From CAZVVT01 sp964630595 (GTDB lineage: Bacteria; Chlamydiota; Chlamydiia; Chlamydiales; VFKH01): DNA of 45,601 nt. Shown here one piece after another: positions 1 to 8,232 of the stretch. Every line of letters starts with the position of its first letter. Positions within the stretch are counted from its first letter, which is position 1. A model generated the notes under the pieces. It saw nothing but the letters and a program-made list of their open reading frames with translations. It was not told the DNA's origin and ran no database searches. The position numbers and the translations under genes were made by a program. The DNA lies in contig CAZVVT010000007.1 of assembly GCA_964630595.1 (NCBI GenBank), forward strand, positions 1 through 45,601, given 5' to 3'.

Positions 1-252
1 CAAGAGCGCATCTACCCCGCCACTTGTTTGCCGGAGCATCAAAAGGCGCTGGATGATTTGGCACTTGAGATTGCCTGTGAAATGCATTGTTCTTTGGCTA
101 CGTGCAATGAACGTGAGGGCATAGCGGAGACCTCTGTACGGCTACGATCCTATGGCAACCCCGCACCCTACGAATATGTGGATGCTGTAGATGGAGTACA
201 GGCAGACGGAATATTTGATATAGAGAGTGCCCATCTTGTTGAGGTGGGATAG
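1..252 (+). CDS. C-terminal fragment of a hypothetical protein, paralogue of the next gene (5' end outside window)
   Basis: The reading frame is open from base 1 and ends at TAG 250-252, so only the last 83 residues are visible. They align along their full length with the C-terminus of the downstream gene at 310-3198, with the same QERIYPATCLPEHQKALD stretch, LALEIA, LATCNER and PAPYEYVDA. Bases 1-60 match 2941-3000 at 59 of 60 positions, while later bases diverge more. Four cysteines fall in these 83 residues. Function is unknown. It is a tandem paralogue of the neighbour, and the near-identical patch suggests recent duplication or gene conversion. The real start and any repeat region lie outside the window. 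Confidence 0.8.
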   Translation, partial: QERIYPATCLPEHQKALDDLALEIACEMHCSLATCNEREGIAETSVRLRSYGNPAPYEYVDAVDGVQADGIFDIESAHLVEVG

Positions 253-309
253 GGATTTTTGCATACCGTAAATGGATAGCATTGTGGTATTGCTGGGTAG
301 GGCAATGTC

Positions 310-3198
310 ATGGGTATTGAAGCAGCGATATCATCCAAAGATTGGCAAGCGTATTGCAGCGATCCCAAAGCTATCGGCTTATACAACGTAGATGGACGTA
401 TTGTTGCGCTGGCCAAGGGGGCGCTTGGTGGTGGAGCCGCTGCAGCAGAGAGCCATCGTGAATTAACCTCGGAGGAACACCATGTTCTCTTCAATCAGTT
501 AAAGCTTTCGGAAGAGCAGATCGCCTGCCTTATGAGGGGAGAGCCCATCGAAGATGCCTCGCCCGTATCGACTGAGCCTGATACGGAAGCAAGCTTGTTG
601 GAAATGACAGCGAAAGAAGTCGAAGAACACATCGGAAGTTGGGGCATTACAGACCCGGACAAACTCATCGAGATCGCCAAGCTGGCAGCTGCGCAAGATG
701 GATGGGGAATCTCTAAACACATCGGGAATTATCATATCACGAACCAGGAGGCTCTGATCGAGATCGCCAAGTTGGCAGCCCAGCAAAACGGAAAGGGAGT
801 TTCTGAATACATCGAGAACTACCATATCGTGGACCCAAATGTGCGAGCCGAGATCGCCAAGTTGGCAGCCCAGCAAAACGGAGAGGGAGTTTCTCAATAC
901 ATCAGGAATTATGGTATCACGAACCAGGCCGCTCTCATCGCGATTGCCAAGCTGGTGGCCCAGCAAAACGGATGGGCAGCTTCTTATTACATCAGAAATT
1001 ACGGTATCGAGAACTCAGCTGCGCGAGCCGAGATCGCCAAACTGGCGGCTCAGCAAAGCGGAGGAGGAGTCTCTTATTACATCAAGAATTATGACCTTGA
1101 GGGAGATGTTCTCATTGAGATCGCCAAGCTGGCAGCTCAGCAGGATGGAGCGGAAGTTTCTGAATACATCGAAAATTATGGTATCACGAACCAGGATGCT
1201 CTCATCGAAATTGCCAAGCTGGCGGTCCAGCAAAATGGAGAAGGAGCCTCTTATTGCATCAGGCATTACGGTATCAGGGACCCGCAAGCATTAAGAGAGA
1301 TCGCATTGTTAGCTGTAGCGCAAAATGCGAATAGCTTGGAAGTTTTTATCGGATACGGCATGGACAGCGAGGAAGAATTTCGTGATCAAGCCATTCAAGT
1401 GCTGCGAAACCTTTTTGACAAAAAAGGTTCGAGACTTGCGGAAGACTCGACCTTGTTCAAAGCTTTAAATGAGTTACAAAGGTACCGCAACCTGTCCATT
1501 ATGGCCGCCCTTGCAGTGAAGTGTAATGACTTTCTGCAAAAAGCTATCCCAGACGAGGTCGCAGCCTATGTTAAAGCCTGTGAAAAAAAATCTGTTCACA
1601 TGCAACTTCCTCTATTAGTTTTAGCGCAGTGGGGCGAAGGCGAGGGCGGGGATCGAAAAGAAGTTTTGGATTTTCTGCAAGAGGAACGAGATGGTTTGCG
1701 CAATGCAACGACGGGTCATATGCAGCTTTTATTGCGTTTTCTTGTGGACTTGTCGCGCGAAGCCATTTCGGATGTAACTCGCTGGAAGCTGCTGGCGAAG
1801 GCAGTCGAGGGAAGCAAAAGGAGCACAGAGAGCAAAAAGGGCAAAAAAAGCCCAGCAGAGCAAGAAAGAGAAAAAAGCAAAAGGGAAGAAGAGAGCACAA
1901 GGTCTTGGTCGAGGCTTGCAGGGCTTGCCACTTTGTGCGACCAGTCGACACCCTCAAGAGTTGAGGCAGTGGCAAGCGCTTCATCCTTTTCGAAAGGACT
2001 TTCAGATGGGACGAAGGCGTTGCTCCAAGCTAGAGGAGTCATCAGTTCAGATGCTGTAGTAGACGATACATTTTGGGAACAATATAGAGAGACATTTGGC
2101 CAGACACGTGTACCCGAAGCACTTTTGCTCTATATGAAGACGATTCAGCCGCTAAAGGATGAGCGCTTGATGAGAGCAGCGAGGGAGTTTGTACAAGGAG
2201 TGCTTACAGGAACTTTTCACGCAGATCGCTACAACCCCGCACGAAGCCCTCATTTGAAGAAACTCGCAGAAGAAGCACCCGAAGTCTTTGCCGCTTGGCA
2301 AAGCGGGGCACACACAAAAAAACTGGGGAGAACCGAAGAGCCCAAAAAAGAGGTGTCCGTTGATTATGTAGCGTACTTCAGGCAGAAAATCGGCGATGGA
2401 CATGCCAAAATCGGTGGTGAAGAGCAGATGCCGCAATTGCTTCGATTGGTATCGGACGAAGAGGCCCTGCGACGCTACCAAGCCCAAGATGACCCAACAA
2501 AGATGCCAGCCATTCCGTCAGGAGGAGCCGCTGCGGAGGGGAGAATATCTGATGCAGAGGCAATGTGTATTCAGCTTCTGCACCCAAAAACCACTGTAGA
2601 GCAAAAAAAAGCCTTACTGGACTCTTTGCCTACCAGGCTCGACTCTCGGCTAGAATTGAACAACGATATCAAAGCGTTGCGAAAGGGTCCCGTGCGAGGC
2701 ATGGGTGAGCTGACAGTTGTTAATAGCGATGACTGGCAAGATCTTTTCCTCTGCGGTACAGAGGTTCTGGGTTCTTGCCAAAGAATCGATGGCCAGGCCG
2801 AACTGAATAAATGCCTTCTAGACTACTGCCTAGATGGCAAAAACCGTCTTTTGGCGGTCAAAGATGCTTCGGGCAAGATTGTGGCTCGCTGTATTTTTCG
2901 ACTCCTTTGGGATGAAGAAAAAGGCAGGCCTGTTCTGTTTCAAGAGCGCATCTACCCCGCCACTTGTTTGCCGGAGCATCAAAAGGCGCTGGATGGTTTG
3001 GCGCTGGAGATTGCTTCCGAGATGGGTTGTCCTTTGGCTACTTGTAATGAACGTGGGGATAGAACAACGACCATTATACGGCTACAATCCTACGGCGGTC
3101 CCGCACCTTACGAATACGTGGATGCCACAAATGGAGTGGAGGAAGAGGGAATGTTTACCATAACAGGTGCCCATCTTGTTGGTGAATTAGGAGCTTAA
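310..3198 (+). CDS. Hypothetical 962-residue protein with eight 30-residue helical repeats and a Cys-rich C-terminal domain (putative effector)
   Basis: Not assigned to a named family. Seen: a 100-residue N-terminal region with a GGGAAAA linker; eight tandem repeats (residues about 105-343) built on S-x-Y-I-x-N-Y-x-I-x(7)-A/I-E-I-A-K-L-A-A-Q-Q-N-G, which look like two-helix solenoid units; a helical middle; a Lys/Glu-rich stretch near residues 500-535; a second GGAAA linker near 740; and a C-terminal domain (about 799-962) containing GSCQ, KCLLDYCLDGKN and LLAVKDASGKIVARC, with about eight cysteines. The C-terminal domain recurs in the truncated gene upstream. There is no signal peptide or membrane segment. 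Long repeat proteins of this kind in chlamydiae are often type III effectors, but that role is inferred here. The ATG at 310 is the first in frame, and no good Shine-Dalgarno is visible. The gene overlaps malQ tail to tail by 12 bp. Confidence 0.85.
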   Translation: MGIEAAISSKDWQAYCSDPKAIGLYNVDGRIVALAKGALGGGAAAAESHRELTSEEHHVLFNQLKLSEEQIACLMRGEPIEDASPVSTEPDTEASLLEMTAKEVEEHIGSWGITDPDKLIEIAKLAAAQDGWGISKHIGNYHITNQEALIEIAKLAAQQNGKGVSEYIENYHIVDPNVRAEIAKLAAQQNGEGVSQYIRNYGITNQAALIAIAKLVAQQNGWAASYYIRNYGIENSAARAEIAKLAAQQSGGGVSYYIKNYDLEGDVLIEIAKLAAQQDGAEVSEYIENYGITNQDALIEIAKLAVQQNGEGASYCIRHYGIRDPQALREIALLAVAQNANSLEVFIGYGMDSEEEFRDQAIQVLRNLFDKKGSRLAEDSTLFKALNELQRYRNLSIMAALAVKCNDFLQKAIPDEVAAYVKACEKKSVHMQLPLLVLAQWGEGEGGDRKEVLDFLQEERDGLRNATTGHMQLLLRFLVDLSREAISDVTRWKLLAKAVEGSKRSTESKKGKKSPAEQEREKSKREEESTRSWSRLAGLATLCDQSTPSRVEAVASASSFSKGLSDGTKALLQARGVISSDAVVDDTFWEQYRETFGQTRVPEALLLYMKTIQPLKDERLMRAAREFVQGVLTGTFHADRYNPARSPHLKKLAEEAPEVFAAWQSGAHTKKLGRTEEPKKEVSVDYVAYFRQKIGDGHAKIGGEEQMPQLLRLVSDEEALRRYQAQDDPTKMPAIPSGGAAAEGRISDAEAMCIQLLHPKTTVEQKKALLDSLPTRLDSRLELNNDIKALRKGPVRGMGELTVVNSDDWQDLFLCGTEVLGSCQRIDGQAELNKCLLDYCLDGKNRLLAVKDASGKIVARCIFRLLWDEEKGRPVLFQERIYPATCLPEHQKALDGLALEIASEMGCPLATCNERGDRTTTIIRLQSYGGPAPYEYVDATNGVEEEGMFTITGAHLVGELGA
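622..1338 (+). repeat. Eight tandem 90-bp coding repeats (one of 87 bp)
   Basis: Unit starts are at 622, 712, 802, 892, 982, 1072, 1159 and 1249; the sixth unit is one codon short. Each encodes about 30 residues ending in EIAKLAAQQNG. The DNA is also conserved (recurrent gagatcgccaagttggc and cagcaaaacgga), so unit number could change by slippage or recombination. Confidence 0.9.
2941..3000 (+). repeat. 60-bp tract nearly identical to bases 1-60 (paralogous C-terminal domains)
   Basis: Only one mismatch in 60 bases (position 56 versus 2996) separates this tract from the start of the window. Further downstream the two paralogues diverge clearly. This patchiness suggests gene conversion between tandem copies. 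Confidence 0.85.
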
Positions 3199-4593
3199 GG
3201 CAGTCAGTGCGCTGGCCAATCCGGTGTGCTTCACGATGGTCTCAAGAGGGGCCTTGGTGCGCCATTGCCAGTTGCGTTTGTCGACCGGGCCGGGGATGTT
3301 GATACGCTCTAGGTCAGGGTTGTCGTGACGCAGTTCGGGAAAGAGGGAGAGGTATTCACTAAGCAAGTTGATGTGCAACCGACTAGCGCTTTGGTGGCTG
3401 ATTTTGAGCAGCTCGAAACGCAGCTCCTCGTCTAACCTGCTGCGCCAGATAAGACCCAGATCTTTGGCAAAGAGTTTCGATTCGTCGCTATGGTCGTTCC
3501 ACCACTGTTCGAGAGTTTCGGAGTCGTGGGTGGAGAGGGTGGTCATGGAAATGGGCGGGTAGAGCAGGGGGTCGATAAAGTGTTTGTCGCCCTTCCAGTT
3601 GCGCTCCCAGCGCATGACTTTGGTGCCCGGAATGCCAAATTCGTTCAGGGTCTTGCGCACTTCGTCGGGAATGACTCCGAGATCTTCGGCGACGGGAAGC
3701 ATTTCGCTGGACTGCAGCATCATCTGCAAAATAGTGCGCCCTTGCGGCAGCCAGTCAGCCTCGTTTTTGGGAATGAAAAAGCCCTCTTTTGCCGGTGCGC
3801 CGCGAGCGATGGCCCAGATGCGGAAGAGACCTACAACGTGGTCGATGCGGATCATGTGGAAGAAGTTGTGCGCGTATTCTAAGCGGGCCTTCCACCATGC
3901 GTAGGAGGTTTCGGCCAGGCGGTCCCAGCGGTAGAGGGGAAAGCCCCAGTATTGGCCCTCCTTACAATACATGTCGGGCGGAGCACCGGCGGCAAATTGC
4001 ATGTTGAAGAGATCGGGGTGCTCCGCAACATCGGCACTTTGGGGGCTGACGAGGATGGGCATGTCGCCCATCAACAAGATGCCTAGCTTAGAGGCGTAGT
4101 CTTTGACTAGTTTGAGCTGTTTATAGGCAATGTATTGGATGAGAATGTGCGGTACGGGATCGCGCATTGATTTGAGTGCGGCGTAGGCACTCACCCAAGG
4201 GTTGTCTTGGATAAACGGGCCGCACTCTTCGAGCAGCTCCGCTTCATGCGCGCGCACATAGTCGATTAAGTAGCGCTCTTTGGCTTGGTAGGCTCCTGCA
4301 TAGTCGGTGGCGGTGATCTTCTCGTCGATGGCGATATAGATGGGGTTGATGGCAAAGGCCGAGAGGGCATTGTAGGGGCTGGGGTCAAGGCCGCTGTCGT
4401 TGATGGGAAGCAGCTGAATGATGGTGAAGCCTAAGGGTGCGAGCCAGTGAATCAAGGTGGTTAAGTCGCGAAAGTCTCCAATGAGAGGGTTGCGCTCACT
4501 GTGAAGGCCGGAGAGGGGAAGGGCAATGCCGTGATGGTGGCCATTGCCTAATTGGTGCCACAAGGGCGCGCTAATAGGTGGGAGCTGGGACAT
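3187..4593 (-). CDS. malQ: 4-alpha-glucanotransferase (amylomaltase, GH77)
   Basis: Transfers alpha-1,4-glucan segments between maltooligosaccharides in cytoplasmic glycogen/maltodextrin metabolism. The 468-residue protein shows the GH77 signatures: LLPINDSGLDPSPYNALSAF (residues 61-80), GDMPILV (176-182), nucleophile D251 in MIRIDH, acid/base E303 in AEDLG, and the transition-state Asp D357 in STHD. It is shorter than E. coli MalQ, lacking that protein's N-terminal extension, and close to chlamydial MalQ. The start ATG overlaps the end of the chaperone gene by 23 bp. malQ is the last gene of the type III secretion operon, as in Chlamydia, so it is probably co-transcribed despite its unrelated role. 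Its 3' end overlaps the convergent repeat-protein gene by 12 bp. Confidence 0.96.
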   Translation of the reverse strand: MSQLPPISAPLWHQLGNGHHHGIALPLSGLHSERNPLIGDFRDLTTLIHWLAPLGFTIIQLLPINDSGLDPSPYNALSAFAINPIYIAIDEKITATDYAGAYQAKERYLIDYVRAHEAELLEECGPFIQDNPWVSAYAALKSMRDPVPHILIQYIAYKQLKLVKDYASKLGILLMGDMPILVSPQSADVAEHPDLFNMQFAAGAPPDMYCKEGQYWGFPLYRWDRLAETSYAWWKARLEYAHNFFHMIRIDHVVGLFRIWAIARGAPAKEGFFIPKNEADWLPQGRTILQMMLQSSEMLPVAEDLGVIPDEVRKTLNEFGIPGTKVMRWERNWKGDKHFIDPLLYPPISMTTLSTHDSETLEQWWNDHSDESKLFAKDLGLIWRSRLDEELRFELLKISHQSASRLHINLLSEYLSLFPELRHDNPDLERINIPGPVDKRNWQWRTKAPLETIVKHTGLASALTALSS

Positions 4594-4975
4594 CTTGGTT
4601 TTTCAGAGCGAGGATCCAGGTCAGCGCTTTCTTTTTTTGGTTCATGAGTGTTTCGTGCAGGATCTCTGGAGTGCACTCTTGGAGAGGGAGGGTGGAGGTG
4701 AGAACAAGTTCATCGTTGCGCAGGACGTAGCCAAAAAAGCCGCTGCCGGGTTTGTTGTTAGCAATGAGGGCTGCAATGAGCATGTTTTCACGGTATTTGC
4801 CGGCGGGGAGCTGGCCGATGCGGCAGCCCAGCACAATATTTTCTCCTGCGCGATCGAGCTCAACATGGATCTTGACGAGGTCGCCGAAGGCGATGAGGCA
4901 GGTGTTGTTGCTGCCGCGCAATTCAGTGTTGAGAAGACGGCCCAGGCCGGATAAGAGGTCTTCTAGAGGCGTCAT
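4571..4975 (-). CDS. scc1: Type III secretion chaperone, CesT/SycE family (Scc1-like)
   Basis: A small 134-residue acidic protein with the class I chaperone layout: an N-terminal helix (MTPLEDLLSGLGRLL), a beta sheet (CLIAFGDLVKIHVELD, ENIVLGCRIGQLP), and a helix followed by strands ending in LVLTSTLPL. Its ATG overlaps the copN stop in an ATGA arrangement (4972-4975), so the two are probably translationally coupled. In Chlamydia the gene at this place (CT088, sycE/scc1) encodes one half of the Scc1/Scc4 chaperone pair that binds CopN. The same role is inferred here from position, length and fold. No Scc4 partner is visible in this window. Confidence 0.85.
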   Translation of the reverse strand: MTPLEDLLSGLGRLLNTELRGSNNTCLIAFGDLVKIHVELDRAGENIVLGCRIGQLPAGKYRENMLIAALIANNKPGSGFFGYVLRNDELVLTSTLPLQECTPEILHETLMNQKKKALTWILALKNQDVPAPTY

Positions 4976-6087
4976 TTCTTCTCCTCTTCTTCATTCTCAA
5001 GAGTTTCTAGCGCTTCAATGATCACGGCCCATAGTTCATCGCGCGTTTTGGCCGTCTTAAACAAGCGCGGAGAGATGCTGCGCAGCGCATCACGCCACTG
5101 CGAGATGACTGTAATGCGGGCAAGCGCTTCGTGAATCAGCCCCAAAGTGTCGGCAAGAGAGATGACTTTGGCAGAGGCGGGGTAGCGATCTTCAAGAAGA
5201 CGCATGAAGGTCCGCGCAAAGACTTCAAAGGTGAGCGTTTTGGGCACTTCGATGCCCGCTTCCGAAAGGAGGCGGTTGACTAAACCAATGCGGGCTTGGA
5301 AGAAGCGGTAGACCCCTAAAATCGCTTGCAGAGAACGCGTCTCGGTAAAAAGTCGCGCCAGCTCGCCGCGGGGAATCGAGGGGCCTTTAGAGCGCAGGTC
5401 CCCGCCCATGGAATGGAGGAGAAATTGGATGACCGTTTTGAGCTGCTCAAAGCTGTAGGCTTTGGAAAGTTGGTCAAATAAAACGGCGGGCTCGCGGGGA
5501 TTGCCCGTGATGTCGCGGTAAAGATCGCGCAGGCTTGTGGTAGAGCCCAGACCCTGTTTGGAAAAGTCCTGCGCCTGTAGAGCGATATTTTTACCGGCGA
5601 CAATTTCGCGCGCAAACTGCTTTTCAAAGTTATCTTTCGTGGCTTGCACAGTCTCCTGTAGAGGCCCTTTTGTGGCGCGTACAAGAAATTCCAACGCATC
5701 ATCGGCAATCGATTTGTCGGGAAAGAAGTTCAGCACCTTGCGCAGGATGTCGTCTTGGTTGTCTTTTTCCGAAAGTGAGCGTAGCAGCTGCATCAAGCTG
5801 CGCGTGGGCAGCTCGGCATTTTTCTGTTCGTACTCAAGAGCGAGATTTTCAAAGACGGCTGTCTCCTGCACCTCCTCGTCTTTTTTAAGCTCCTTCTGCA
5901 CATCGCGCGTACGGTCTTGCAGAGGGCGCATTTTTTCGCGCCACTTGTCGGCAGCAAAGGGGTTGGTGGCTTCAGCGCACGCCTCGATAAACCCTTCAGC
6001 AGCGGCCTCTTCGCGCGCCTCTGCACGTTCTGCTTTGATCTGCGCCTGTTGCTGCGCTATGTGGGCGACGTTGACATCATCAGACAC
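4972..6087 (-). CDS. sctW: Type III secretion gatekeeper SctW (CopN/LcrE)
   Basis: Gatekeeper/plug protein of the injectisome, controlling the switch from translocator to effector export; in Chlamydia, CopN is itself secreted. The 371-residue protein is almost wholly helical with a charged, Ala/Glu-rich N-terminus (residues 1-60, suited to the secretion signal and chaperone binding) followed by the YopN/LcrE-type helical region (for example LMQLLRSLSEKDNQDDILRKV and LLHSMGGDLRSKGPSIPRGEL). It is somewhat shorter than Chlamydia CopN. A strong Shine-Dalgarno (AAAGGAGG on the minus strand, 6100-6107) overlaps the sctV stop codon. The order sctV-copN-chaperone-malQ matches Chlamydia exactly, which carries much of the identification. 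Confidence 0.93.
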   Translation of the reverse strand: MSDDVNVAHIAQQQAQIKAERAEAREEAAAEGFIEACAEATNPFAADKWREKMRPLQDRTRDVQKELKKDEEVQETAVFENLALEYEQKNAELPTRSLMQLLRSLSEKDNQDDILRKVLNFFPDKSIADDALEFLVRATKGPLQETVQATKDNFEKQFAREIVAGKNIALQAQDFSKQGLGSTTSLRDLYRDITGNPREPAVLFDQLSKAYSFEQLKTVIQFLLHSMGGDLRSKGPSIPRGELARLFTETRSLQAILGVYRFFQARIGLVNRLLSEAGIEVPKTLTFEVFARTFMRLLEDRYPASAKVISLADTLGLIHEALARITVISQWRDALRSISPRLFKTAKTRDELWAVIIEALETLENEEEEKK

Positions 6088-6105
6088 TGTGTATCACGGC
6101 CTCCT

Positions 6106-8232
6106 TTACGCAATCTGGATACGGCCGAGAGGCTGTATGCGGATTTCTGGGATGATCTCTTGATAAGAGACGACAGAAACTTCGGGAAACTCCATCTCCA
6201 CAAGCTTGCGCACAAAGCGGCGCACATCGATTGCAGACAAGATCACGGGAGGTTGTGTGCGCGGGCCTGCAGGAGCAATGGTGGTGCGCATCGCCTGCAA
6301 GATGAGCTGCACAGAGTCAGGGTCCAGTGCAAGATAAGAGCCCGCAGAGGTTTGCTTGATCGCTCCGCGTACCATGTCTTCGATTTCGGGATCGAGCAGG
6401 TAGACGGCGAGAGTGGATTGACCTTGAGAGTACTTGTAGCTGATGTAGCGCTTCAGCGACGAACGCACATATTCTGTAAGAAGAACGGTATCCTTTTCGG
6501 TTTGCGCCCACTCTGAAAGAGCCTCTAGGATCGTGCGCAAGTCTTTGATGGAGATCTGCTCTTGTGCAAGGCGCTTGAAAATCTCGGTCAATTTTTGCAG
6601 AGGCACTAAGCGGGTGACCTCCTTCACGAGATCGGGGAAGGACTTTTCGATGAATTCGAGCATCGCGCGCACTTCTTGGATCCCTAAGAATTCGGCCGAA
6701 TAGTGGCGGAAGAAGTAGGAGAGGTGGAGAATCATCACTTCGAGTGGACGCCAAAACTTGATGCCCGCCTTTTGCAAGATGTCCGCATAGCGCTCTTCGA
6801 CCCACATGTTGGGCAGACCAAGGCTTCCCTTATAGGACTTAGCGGGGATGTTGTAGCGCAGGAGGTTCTCCTGGCTTTCGTTGCACAAGACATAGCCGAT
6901 GAATACCTTGCCGCGCACAATAGGCACTTCGTTGAGCAAAATGGCGTATTCATCCTCTTCTAAAGAGGGGGAATCGGTGCGCACGTGTACGCCGGGATAG
7001 CGAATGCCCATGTCTTGGTAGAGGGCTGCGCGCATCTTGGGGATCATCTCGTCGACAAAATTTTGACTCTGCTTCTGCTGCAAAATTTTGGAAATAGCTG
7101 AGCCCATCTCGAGGATCACGGGGAGAGTGATGGCGTACTCCTCCTTTCCTGGAGTGATCACCTTGTGACCTTCCACGTCCGTTTCCATCATGCCCTCTTG
7201 GCCCGAAGCAGCCGCCTTCGCCGCCTCCTTCTTGGCGTTTTTGCCGAGCATATAGCTCGTGCCGCCGAGGGCAGCAGCGATGATCAAAAAGATCGTTGTG
7301 GGAAAGCCGGGGATAAAGCCGATGAGCACAAGTACACCGGCGGCGATCATGATCGCTTTGGGTTGGCGGAAGATCTGTGAGGAGATCTCACTACCCATGT
7401 TCGAATCGCGTCGGTCAGAGGAGACGCGCGTGGTCACGATACCGGCCGTGATGGAGATCAAAAAGGAGGGGATGATGGATACCAGACCGTCCCCGATGGA
7501 GAGCAGAGAGTAGGTTTTGGCCGCTTGGCCCACACTCATGCCGTGCATCGCTGATCCGATGATCAAGCCGCCCACGATGTTGATGATCGCGATGATCATG
7601 CCGGCAATGGCATCACCCTTCACGAACTTCATCGCACCGTCCATCGCTCCATACATCTCGCTCTCGCGCTGGATGATGGCCCGCTTTTCGCGCGCTTGGT
7701 TCGCGTCGATAACGCCCGCTCTCATATCGGCGTCAATGCTCATCTGCTTACCGGGCATCGCATCCAAACGGAAGCGCGCAGCCACTTCAGCAACCCGCTC
7801 GGCACCCTTCGTCACAACGATGAACTGCACAACGACGATGATCAAAAAGATCACGCCGCCGACAACATAGTTTCCCCCGACAACGAACTCGCCGAAGGTC
7901 TGAATGATGTGTCCGGCGTAGGCGTGAAGAAGAATTTGGCGCGTAGAGGAGATGTTAATGCCCAAACGGAAAAGGGTTGTGATGAGCAAGAGAGAGGGGA
8001 ACATCGACAATTGCAGCGCATTGGGAATGTAGAGGGCGACCATCAAGAGGCCGATGGCGGCGGCTAAGTTGAAGGCAATCACCACGTCGATCAGGAAGGG
8101 GGGAATGGGAATGATCATCATGGCGATGATCGCAACCACCCACGCAGCCAAAATGACGTCGGAGGAGCGCACGATAAAGGCGAGCGCCTTTTGACTGCCG
8201 AACTTCGTATGTAGAAACTCTAAGAGCTTCAC
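6106..8232 (-). CDS. sctV: Type III secretion export gate protein SctV (CdsV/LcrD, FHIPEP family)
   Basis: Inner-membrane export gate of the injectisome whose cytoplasmic domain forms the nonameric ring that receives substrates. The protein has 708 residues, the same size as Chlamydia CdsV. The N-terminal half (about residues 20-340) holds multiple membrane helices and the FHIPEP-family signature RFRLDAMPGKQMSIDADMRAG-type stretch just after the fourth helix. Residues 360-708 form the cytoplasmic domain with GVHVRTDSPSLEEDEYAIL and the C-terminal GPRTQPPVILSAIDVRRFVRK region. Its ATG overlaps the sctU stop by 4 bp, so the two export-gate genes are coupled. Confidence 0.96.
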   Translation of the reverse strand: MKLLEFLHTKFGSQKALAFIVRSSDVILAAWVVAIIAMMIIPIPPFLIDVVIAFNLAAAIGLLMVALYIPNALQLSMFPSLLLITTLFRLGINISSTRQILLHAYAGHIIQTFGEFVVGGNYVVGGVIFLIIVVVQFIVVTKGAERVAEVAARFRLDAMPGKQMSIDADMRAGVIDANQAREKRAIIQRESEMYGAMDGAMKFVKGDAIAGMIIAIINIVGGLIIGSAMHGMSVGQAAKTYSLLSIGDGLVSIIPSFLISITAGIVTTRVSSDRRDSNMGSEISSQIFRQPKAIMIAAGVLVLIGFIPGFPTTIFLIIAAALGGTSYMLGKNAKKEAAKAAASGQEGMMETDVEGHKVITPGKEEYAITLPVILEMGSAISKILQQKQSQNFVDEMIPKMRAALYQDMGIRYPGVHVRTDSPSLEEDEYAILLNEVPIVRGKVFIGYVLCNESQENLLRYNIPAKSYKGSLGLPNMWVEERYADILQKAGIKFWRPLEVMILHLSYFFRHYSAEFLGIQEVRAMLEFIEKSFPDLVKEVTRLVPLQKLTEIFKRLAQEQISIKDLRTILEALSEWAQTEKDTVLLTEYVRSSLKRYISYKYSQGQSTLAVYLLDPEIEDMVRGAIKQTSAGSYLALDPDSVQLILQAMRTTIAPAGPRTQPPVILSAIDVRRFVRKLVEMEFPEVSVVSYQEIIPEIRIQPLGRIQIA

